A stretch of 9,371 nucleotides of DNA from the NCBI GenBank assembly GCA_014729315.1, contig WJKD01000399.1, forward strand, positions 1-9,371. Direction: 5' to 3'. Below the pieces are notes generated by a model. The model had not been told where the DNA came from. It was given only the letters and a program-made list of their open reading frames with translations, and did no database searches. The position numbers and the translations under genes are program-made. Source of the stretch: Promethearchaeota archaeon (GTDB lineage Archaea > Asgardarchaeota > Lokiarchaeia > Sigynarchaeales > SOKP01). Positions 1 to 5,592 of this stretch are shown piece after piece (position 1 is the first letter of the stretch; the number at the start of each line of letters is the position of its first letter).

Positions 1-174
1 AGCCAATACGGATCTATTATTGGTTTTTTTGCCTCGATTATGGCAATCTCTTATTATTTTTATATTTTCAGCGGAGGAAATCCTGCAGTTGCTGCCATTC
101 CAATTTCTTTTATATTATTTATAGTAATATATTTCCTATTTAGAAGAAGGGAGAAGGAAAAGGTTGAGATATGA
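1..174 (+). CDS. C-terminal fragment of a membrane transporter (possibly sodium:solute symporter)
   Basis: The reading frame is open from the first base and ends in TGA at 172-174, giving 57 residues. The fragment contains two hydrophobic segments, about residues 5-24 and 31-48, separated by a short SGGNPAVAA loop. It ends in a basic cytoplasmic tail (RRREKEKVEI), which marks a polytopic membrane protein. The pattern of a Gly-Ser start to the first helix, a short loop, a second helix and a charged tail resembles the last helices of sodium:solute symporters. So little is present that this family guess is weak, and EamA-like or other permeases are possible. The gene converges on the helicase gene with a 39-bp gap. 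A T-run at 196-201 in that gap could end its transcript. Confidence 0.6.
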   Translation, partial: SQYGSIIGFFASIMAISYYFYIFSGGNPAVAAIPISFILFIVIYFLFRRREKEKVEI

Positions 175-190
175 TTGTTGAAATATCTTA

Positions 191-206
191 CATTATTTTT
201 TAATTT
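191..206 (+). terminator. T-rich termination tract after the left-edge membrane gene
   Basis: The 39-bp gap between two convergent stop codons contains ATTATTTTTTAATTT with a run of six T (196-201) on the plus strand, about 20 nt past the stop. Archaeal RNA polymerase terminates at such U-rich tracts without needing a hairpin. This is a positional inference. Confidence 0.3.
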
Positions 207-213
207 AAAGCAA

Positions 214-2376
214 TTAAACGCAATCTTTAATTAATCGAACAGTTTCTTGTTTATTTTTAAGATAACCCAAAAAGCAAGCTCGATTAAAATGTATCCAAAA
301 CTTTTTATCACATATTTCCTCGTTTTTCGCCAATCTTTTTAATTTCTTGAGGGTAATAACTCCATCTTCGGCATAGGTTGATGCGATCTGTATTATTGTT
401 TTTACATTATTGTTCAAGTATTGTTTTCGTTTCTTAAGTTTCGAATTTTTGTGTTTCTTCAACTTAGAAATTTTTGATTTTAGATTAGATTCGTTTAAAT
501 TAACATAATCTGAATAAAAGGAAACTCCGTAATTCTTAAGCTTTTCATATTTTTTGCTTTTAGTGAATTCATCTAATTTTGAGATAATTTGATCGATTGA
601 TCGATTAGCGAGAATCTCTGCTTCCTCATTCTTTCGATCCTTGAAATTTTTTACCACCTCAAATTCCGAAAAGGTTTTTTCGGTTTTTGAAAACTGAATT
701 TTTTTGCGATTAATTTCTTGCTCCAGATCTAAGGTGTCTGAGTCAATTAAGACAGCATTCATGGATTTTTCCTTTCTATTGGCAACTTTAAAAAATGGTA
801 CGTCAACTGTTCCTTTTGTAATTAGAATATAGCATCTCCCAGGAGCCGTTCTTCCCGTTCGTCCTCTTCTTTGAATTAACCTAATTTCAGATGGTACGGG
901 TTCGTAAAAAATAATAGCATTAACATTAGGAATATCAAGGCCCTCTTCGGCAACTGAAGTAGCTATGAGGATATTTATTTTGTTATCTCTAAATTTCTTA
1001 AGGATTTCCAATTGAGTATTCTGAGAAAAGCCCATTTCGTTTACTTTTGATGACTGTCCGATAAATTTTTCAACTTTATATTTAGAATTCAAATGATTTG
1101 CGAGGTAATTTTTGAGTAATTCGGCCATCTCGCGATATTGAGTGAATAAGATAATCTTGTTGTTGTTGTATTCTTCAATTTCCTCTTCTATAATTGATCG
1201 TACTGATTGAATTTTAGGATGACTTAATTCGAATTTATTTGTTCTTTCCAATTGAGCTGTTATGAATTTAAAATGCTTTGATTCCGTAATCCTCTTAGCA
1301 GATAAAATTTCTTGATCGGCCTTATAGTTAATTCTATTTAAAAATGAATGAAATAAAGAAATGTCTTGAGTTTCCAAAAGATCTTTTCCATGTAATATAG
1401 ATATACAACTTGAGCAATAAGAATATATAGAATGAATGTTTAGGTGCTTTTTATTAACAGTATCGATGATTTTGGGCTCAGTATAATATAAATAGTCGTT
1501 TAAATCTTCCTCTGTCACATCAACATACATATCATTCGCAAATCTGAGTGAAATAGTTAAATCCTTTGCGATGTTGATGAAATCTAGTTTTGAGAAATAT
1601 TTTTTAAAGGGATTTATAAGATTCCTATCTATAAAAAACTTCAGAAATGTGTTAAATAAATTCTTCCAAACTTCAATTAATTCCATCGTTTTGAGCTGTA
1701 AGCTTACACTCTCGATTATCGTATCAACCTCATAAATGTATTTCTTAACGTCGGCATCATTATAATTTTTAAAAACTACATTTTCGATGAAAAGGTTATC
1801 GCAAAGTTCTTGTATGCGATCAGAATCTTTTCCGGGCGAAGCTGTAAGGGCTAAAATTAATGGATCTGAACACATGTAAATATATTCTTTTGCAAGAAAT
1901 GTATAGGCATAATTTCCTCTTGTTCTATGTGCTTCGTCAAAAATAATCATAGAGGTATTGCTTAAATCGTATCTATTACGCATTAGATCGTTTTTGATCA
2001 CTTGTGGTGTTGAAATTATTATTCTCGCTTTTTTAAAAAGTAGCACTCTTTTTAATGATGGTATTCGACCTGTTAAAGAAACTATTTTATCAGGATCAAG
2101 ATTTAAAAATCTATCACAAGAATCTTTATGCTGTGCTACAAGTGGTCGCGTTGGAGCGAGAATAAGTATGTTTCCACTTGAATACTTTTCGAGATTATTC
2201 GCGATTAGTAATATACCGACAATCGTTTTACCTAATCCCGTGGGTAAGACCACAAGACTATTTTTTCTCTTACATCTGTTAGCAATATTAGACTGATAAT
2301 TTCTAAGAAGTACTTGGTTCTTTTTTAGATAAGGATGGTTAAAATATTCTTTACTTGTGTTGATTTTTTTTTGCAT
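214..2376 (-). CDS. hef: Hef/FANCM-type SF2 DNA helicase without ERCC4 nuclease domain
   Basis: This is a 720-residue DNA helicase/translocase that by family role remodels stalled forks and branched DNA. Superfamily 2 motifs run in order: LPTGLGKT (44-51, Walker A), APTRPLV (74-80), DEAH (147-150), TAS (178-180), ILFTQYRE (409-416), ATSVAEEGLDIP (472-483) and QRRGRTGR (502-509). About 200 residues between the two RecA-like lobes (roughly 205-390) match the helical insert of Hef/FANCM, and the first lobe closely resembles Pyrococcus Hef as I remember it. After about residue 545 the protein is Lys-rich (KKHKNSKLKKRK near 640-651), and I see neither the ERKxxxD nuclease motif nor helix-hairpin-helix repeats. 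Helicase-only Hef is plausible, as in FANCM-like proteins. The ATG at 2374-2376 is preferred; an in-frame TTG at 2389-2391 would add five residues. A weak TAGGT lies just before the ATG. The gene stands alone and diverges from the GPH symporter. Confidence 0.92.
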   Translation of the reverse strand: MQKKINTSKEYFNHPYLKKNQVLLRNYQSNIANRCKRKNSLVVLPTGLGKTIVGILLIANNLEKYSSGNILILAPTRPLVAQHKDSCDRFLNLDPDKIVSLTGRIPSLKRVLLFKKARIIISTPQVIKNDLMRNRYDLSNTSMIIFDEAHRTRGNYAYTFLAKEYIYMCSDPLILALTASPGKDSDRIQELCDNLFIENVVFKNYNDADVKKYIYEVDTIIESVSLQLKTMELIEVWKNLFNTFLKFFIDRNLINPFKKYFSKLDFINIAKDLTISLRFANDMYVDVTEEDLNDYLYYTEPKIIDTVNKKHLNIHSIYSYCSSCISILHGKDLLETQDISLFHSFLNRINYKADQEILSAKRITESKHFKFITAQLERTNKFELSHPKIQSVRSIIEEEIEEYNNNKIILFTQYREMAELLKNYLANHLNSKYKVEKFIGQSSKVNEMGFSQNTQLEILKKFRDNKINILIATSVAEEGLDIPNVNAIIFYEPVPSEIRLIQRRGRTGRTAPGRCYILITKGTVDVPFFKVANRKEKSMNAVLIDSDTLDLEQEINRKKIQFSKTEKTFSEFEVVKNFKDRKNEEAEILANRSIDQIISKLDEFTKSKKYEKLKNYGVSFYSDYVNLNESNLKSKISKLKKHKNSKLKKRKQYLNNNVKTIIQIASTYAEDGVITLKKLKRLAKNEEICDKKFWIHFNRACFLGYLKNKQETVRLIKDCV

Positions 2377-2423
2377 ATACCTATATCTCAATAAATAATT
2401 TTTTAAACCCCATAAGGCCGGAA

Positions 2424-2435
2424 ATTTATTATATC
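2424..2435 (-). promoter_or_regulatory. TATA-like element for the Hef helicase gene
   Basis: Read on the minus strand this is GATATAATAAAT, 48-59 nt before the ATG. With TFB/TBP spacing of about 25 nt to the transcription start, the mRNA leader would be some 25-30 nt. The position agrees with similar elements before four other genes in the window. No transcript data are available here. Confidence 0.35.
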
Positions 2436-2536
2436 ATACCATTTCCACTTATTAAAGTGATGTTAATTAAAGCATGCAGAACTTTAAAATACCAAATAGC
2501 TTTAGAAAAACTTAATAAATTAGAAGTTTAAGTAAT

Positions 2537-2545
2537 CTTAATATT
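2537..2545 (+). promoter_or_regulatory. TATA-like element for the GPH symporter gene
   Basis: CTTAATATT lies 52-60 nt before the ATG at 2597. The same nine bases occur on the minus strand before the metallo-hydrolase gene (5296-5304) at nearly the same distance, which makes a core promoter role more likely than chance AT-richness. No Shine-Dalgarno sequence precedes the ATG. Confidence 0.35.
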
Positions 2546-2596
2546 ATTCAAAAACCAAATTATCTTGGATTAATTAGAATAATTAGGTTTTCTAAG

Positions 2597-4024
2597 ATGA
2601 ACGAAATTTCAGAAACAAAAAAGGAATTATTGAAAGAATCTTTGCCTTTTAAATCCAAATTATCATTTGGAAGTATTACCGCTGCTAATGTAATCATGAG
2701 TCAAGTGGCTTTTGCGGCAATTACATTCTATTATAATGTTAAGCTGGGAGTTCCCGAAGAATGGATTGCTTTAGCGTGGATTATTTTCGCAGCTTGGAAC
2801 GCAATAAACGATCCTTTATTCGGTTTTATCGAAGATCGAACTAAATCAAAAAAATATGGCCGAAGAATCCCTTATCTCCGATTTGGATCCCCTATATATG
2901 GATTCCTATTTATATTATGTTGGTTTCCTTTTTTAACGCAAAATGTCTTAGCGCTATTTATTAACTTAATCCTAATTTTATTTGCATTCGATACTATTTA
3001 CACGATTACAGGATTAATTACTTATTCTCTTCCCGCTGAGATGGCAATTTCAAGTAAGACACGCGCAAACTTAATGGTGTATGGTTCTATTTTTAGTTCA
3101 TTAGGTTTTTTGGTTGCTTTTCTATTGCCCGTCGTGCTATTAACAGGAGATAATACCACAGAAATAAGTCCAGCGTTTTTAATCACGATGGTTATTATAG
3201 GAATATCGTGCGCGACAGTTATTTTTATAGGGAGCTTTTATATAAACGAAAATAAATACACACAGTTAGAAGAACCTTTAGGAATGCTTGAAGGATTAAA
3301 AGAAACCTTTAAAAATAAACCCTTTCTCATTTTTGAAGTAAGTAATTTCTCCTTTCTATTAGCTCAAACGATATTAACTTCTGCGGTGTTCTACTACATC
3401 AATTTTGTTTTAGGATTGAGCGGACTTCTCTCGATGGTACCTTTGTTAATATTCTTTTTAATGGTCTTCGCCTTTACTCCTGTTTACAGCAAGATGGTGG
3501 GAAAATACGGATTAAAGAAGATGTACATCGTGTCGTTTTTAATAAGTGGAGTAGGATTTATTTTATTATTTTTCCTTGGTTGGACCTTTTTTACGGCGCT
3601 AATAGCTTTATTATTTATTGGAATTGGATTTTCGGGAATTTTCCTAACTAGCCAAGCCGTTTTTGCCGAATGTATCGATTTCGACGAGGTGAGAACGGAA
3701 AAACGTAGAGAAACCACCTATTCCGGAGTCAATGCTTTAATTACAAAGCCGGCGATTTCTATAGCAAATTTTCTGTTTCTATTAGTAATATCCTCTTTTG
3801 GTTTTCAGAGAGCTGCGCAAACTCAATCTCCTTCTGCTCAATTAGGAATAATGATAGGATTTACGATTATCCCTGCAATTTTTATCATTATTAGCGCTCT
3901 CGTGGTCAAATTCTTTCCATTATACGGACCAGAATGGGAAGAAAAGAAAGTAGAGTTGAAGAAGATTCACGAACGCAAAGAGAAAGAATATATCTCGAAT
4001 TTAAAGGAAGAAGGAATCATATAA
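2597..4024 (+). CDS. GPH-family (MelB-like) cation:solute symporter, MFS
   Basis: This 475-residue inner-membrane transporter has about 12 helices and is full length for the glycoside-pentoside-hexuronide:cation symporter family. By family role it takes up a sugar or other small organic solute with a cation. The helix II to loop signature is clear: WNAINDP (67-73), then DRT (80-82) and GRRIPYL (88-94), the counterpart of the WDAINDP...DRT...G+.+PY pattern of MelB. The second half carries the matching AECIDFDE segment (357-364) followed by a conserved-position Lys in LITKPA (K384). The C-terminus is a long charged cytoplasmic tail. The first acidic position of the helix II motif (MelB D55) is Asn68 here, while D72 (MelB D59) is kept. 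Substrate cannot be read from the sequence. The gene is monocistronic, divergent from the helicase and convergent with the metallo-hydrolase. Confidence 0.85.
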   Translation: MNEISETKKELLKESLPFKSKLSFGSITAANVIMSQVAFAAITFYYNVKLGVPEEWIALAWIIFAAWNAINDPLFGFIEDRTKSKKYGRRIPYLRFGSPIYGFLFILCWFPFLTQNVLALFINLILILFAFDTIYTITGLITYSLPAEMAISSKTRANLMVYGSIFSSLGFLVAFLLPVVLLTGDNTTEISPAFLITMVIIGISCATVIFIGSFYINENKYTQLEEPLGMLEGLKETFKNKPFLIFEVSNFSFLLAQTILTSAVFYYINFVLGLSGLLSMVPLLIFFLMVFAFTPVYSKMVGKYGLKKMYIVSFLISGVGFILLFFLGWTFFTALIALLFIGIGFSGIFLTSQAVFAECIDFDEVRTEKRRETTYSGVNALITKPAISIANFLFLLVISSFGFQRAAQTQSPSAQLGIMIGFTIIPAIFIIISALVVKFFPLYGPEWEEKKVELKKIHERKEKEYISNLKEEGII

Positions 4025-4034
4025 CTTTTAAAAA

Positions 4035-4055
4035 TTTTTTTTATTTATTCTTTTT
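4035..4055 (+). terminator. T-rich termination tract after the GPH symporter
   Basis: Eleven bases past the stop codon the plus strand reads eight T followed by ATTTATTCTTTTT. This is a typical archaeal U-rich release site for the symporter transcript in the convergent gap. Confidence 0.45.
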
Positions 4056-4108
4056 AAAAAAAAACCCCTTTACATCGAAATTGAATTAAAACTATCTATG
4101 TAAAGGGG
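4056..4108 (-). terminator. Hairpin plus U9 terminator for the metallo-hydrolase gene
   Basis: CCCCTTTACAT (4065-4075) and ATGTAAAGGGG (4098-4108) form a perfect 11-bp inverted repeat around a 22-nt loop. Read on the minus strand the hairpin is followed at once by nine T (complement of A9 at 4056-4064), so it looks like a bacterial-style intrinsic terminator for the gene whose stop codon is at 4205. On the plus strand the hairpin is followed by A residues, so it would not terminate that way. Confidence 0.5.
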
Positions 4109-4165
4109 AAAAAATAATATGAGAATGCATCCATTAAATTGGAGATTTTTAAGAGTTAAGAATTT

Positions 4166-4182
4166 TAATCTTACAAAGATTA
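4166..4182. repeat. Short inverted repeat in the metallo-hydrolase 3' untranslated region
   Basis: TAATCTT, a 3-nt loop (ACA), then AAGATTA gives a perfect 7-bp stem just past the metallo-hydrolase stop codon. It is AT-rich and could be a weak 3' end stabilising hairpin or chance. Confidence 0.3.
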
Positions 4183-4204
4183 GGCAAAAATTGAAATTCC
4201 CTTA

Positions 4205-5239
4205 TTATTTAAAACTTCCTTTTATAGAGTCATTTAGAGGAAAAAATAAAATCTTTTTAGATCTTTCCTTTCTTTGAATCTTTTGCTTTCTTTCCAACAT
4301 TTTCAGCGTTAAACAGATCCAACCCCTGGCAATATTCCCCATCATCTTCAACTTATTTGGATAAAGTGACCTTATTATGCCTTTGGGAGTTATACCCGAT
4401 TGAGAATTTTTTCTAATTAGATTAAGGACTTGCTGCGCTCTTGCTTTACGATGAGCTAGAATTTCGTTTAATCTATCGGCTGGTCTTTCGATCGGGCTTC
4501 CATGAGCGCTGAGAATTAGTTTCAAATTTGGCAATTCCTTATACTGTTCAATCGAATTGATGTAATCTTCTAAATCAGAATCCGGAGGTCCTAACCATGT
4601 TGTTATGCTTCTTAAAACATTATCGCCTGAAAAGAGAATTCCTTTATTTTCATTGTATAATGAAATGTGGTCAGACGAATGTCCTGGCGAATGAAGAATT
4701 TTCCATTTTTCGTCGTTAATAGTGATATATGCATTTGAATTAATATTAATTATCTCGTCTGGATGATTTATAAAAGTTAAACCATAGAGTCTTTTATATA
4801 AAACATATTCAAATCGACTATTGATAAAATTCTTTATATTCTGTGAGACCGAAGGAAGACAGAGAAGATCTTCGTAAGGATCTGGTCTGAAATATTTCAT
4901 ATACGATTCTTCAGAATTAATCATGTGAAAAGTATTACGAGGTAATATTACTTCCACATCTAAGTACTTTCTTAACAATTTTAAACCAGAAAAATGATCT
5001 GGGTGTCCATGACTAGGAATTATTCTGTTTAAATTAAATTCTTGATTATTTTTTTTATAATTTCTTTTTATTTTGGCTATTTCTCTCAACACATGTGAAA
5101 TGGTTTTCAAATCACCGTATCCTGCGTCATATATCAATCCATCAGAACCTCCTATAATATAAACATTTTCGGGAGGTCTTAATGCCCCGAAAAAACCTTT
5201 TTCTCTTATGAGGTAAATGTTAGGACTAACTTCGATCAT
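4205..5239 (-). CDS. LACTB2-like metallo-beta-lactamase-fold hydrolase with C-terminal winged helix
   Basis: This is a soluble, 344-residue zinc-dependent hydrolase. The metal site is complete: H77-x-H79-x-D81-H82 in SHGHPDH, H187 in SPGHSSDH, D206 in FSGDN and H246 in SAHGSP, with D38 in the early IYDAGYG strand. The region after about 260 (HRKARAQQVLNLI, then ITPKGIIRSLYP) looks like the small winged-helix domain found at the end of LACTB2-type proteins. LACTB2 is an endoribonuclease, but many relatives cleave thioesters or have no known substrate, so only a hydrolase call is safe. The stretch between HxHxDH and H187 is longer than I expect for LACTB2. The ATG at 5237-5239 has no Shine-Dalgarno. 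The gene converges with the GPH symporter and ends at a hairpin terminator. Confidence 0.85.
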   Translation of the reverse strand: MIEVSPNIYLIREKGFFGALRPPENVYIIGGSDGLIYDAGYGDLKTISHVLREIAKIKRNYKKNNQEFNLNRIIPSHGHPDHFSGLKLLRKYLDVEVILPRNTFHMINSEESYMKYFRPDPYEDLLCLPSVSQNIKNFINSRFEYVLYKRLYGLTFINHPDEIININSNAYITINDEKWKILHSPGHSSDHISLYNENKGILFSGDNVLRSITTWLGPPDSDLEDYINSIEQYKELPNLKLILSAHGSPIERPADRLNEILAHRKARAQQVLNLIRKNSQSGITPKGIIRSLYPNKLKMMGNIARGWICLTLKMLERKQKIQRKERSKKILFFPLNDSIKGSFK

Positions 5240-5295
5240 TTTAAAGTAATTTAGAAATTTTACAATAAGAATTTCTATTCTTCTTATTTTTTTCC

Positions 5296-5304
5296 AATAT
5301 TAAG
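5296..5304 (-). promoter_or_regulatory. TATA-like element for the metallo-hydrolase gene
   Basis: On the minus strand this reads CTTAATATT, 57-65 nt before the ATG at 5239, the same nonamer as before the GPH symporter. The transcript would then have a short leader without a Shine-Dalgarno sequence. Confidence 0.3.
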
Positions 5305-5417
5305 ATACATTCTCTTAAAGATAATAATAATTTTATTCTTAAATCAATAAGATCATTTTTTTAAAAGAAAATTTATTTCTCATAATATATTTAAATAACT
5401 CGATTCCAATTAAGACG

Positions 5418-5456
5418 GCAAAACTAAGGCGATATTTGCTTTCCAATCAGTTTTGC
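5418..5456. repeat. 8-bp inverted repeat with 23-nt loop in intergenic DNA
   Basis: GCAAAACT (5418-5425) is matched by AGTTTTGC (5449-5456), and a flanking G-T pair would extend the stem to nine. TTCCAAT occurs at 5404-5410 and again at 5441-5447 inside the loop. It could be an operator pair or part of a small RNA; nothing in the sequence decides this. Confidence 0.3.
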
Positions 5457-5503
5457 TTAAAGAAAAATATTTAAAAATTAAGAGTTTGTTACAATTCACA
5501 TAT

Positions 5504-5518
5504 AGCTAAGCATTAGCT
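5504..5518. repeat. Short palindrome AGCTAA-GCA-TTAGCT
   Basis: This is a 6-bp perfect inverted repeat around three bases. An overlapping alternative pairing (TAAGC-ATTA-GCTTA, 5507-5520) is also possible. It lies about 75 nt past the PrsW-like stop codon on that gene's strand, so a transcript-end hairpin or a protein site is possible, but chance is not excluded. Confidence 0.25.
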
Positions 5519-5540
5519 TAATTTTATTAATAAAGTCTTA

Positions 5541-5568
5541 GAGAAAAAGAAAGGTTAAAAGAAAGGAA
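5541..5568 (-). terminator. Pyrimidine-rich tract after the PrsW-like gene
   Basis: The plus strand is GAGAAAAAGAAAGGTTAAAAGAAAGG, so the PrsW-like transcript would carry a long U/C-rich stretch 25-50 nt after its stop codon. This suits archaeal termination but lacks one long pure U run. Confidence 0.25.
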
Positions 5569-5592
5569 TTTGAATATTTGGAATTTATTAGA

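Larger units (their letters stand above)
5240..5592. other. 353-bp intergenic region between the metallo-hydrolase and PrsW-like genes
   Basis: I see no coding frame, tRNA or known RNA here. It should hold the 3' end of the PrsW-like transcript and the promoter of the metallo-hydrolase. It also contains two inverted repeats (5418-5456 and 5504-5518), and a block near 5411-5457 that is more G+C-rich than its AT-rich surroundings. That block is the only part that might be a structured RNA or binding site. Confidence 0.5.

Noticed and set aside
1958..2296. Plus-strand open frame of 112 codons inside the helicase gene
   Set aside because: It is fully antisense to the conserved helicase motifs I-II and has no recognisable domain or promoter.
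3484..3717. Minus-strand open frame of 77 codons inside the GPH symporter
   Set aside because: It is antisense to a complete conserved transporter and is low-complexity and basic.
4065..4108. Terminal inverted repeats of a tiny mobile element (MITE)
   Set aside because: The arms enclose only 22 bases and no target-site duplication is seen; a terminator hairpin with U9 explains it better.
4119..4277. Plus-strand frame of 52 codons starting MRMHPLNWRF, with AGGGG about ten bases upstream
   Set aside because: The AGGGG is the arm of the terminator hairpin, half of the frame is antisense to the metallo-hydrolase, and the other genes here do not use Shine-Dalgarno sites. It is most likely chance.
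5240..5592. tRNA or C/D-box small RNA in the long intergenic gap
   Set aside because: There is no cloverleaf, no T-loop sequence and no paired C and D boxes on either strand by eye.
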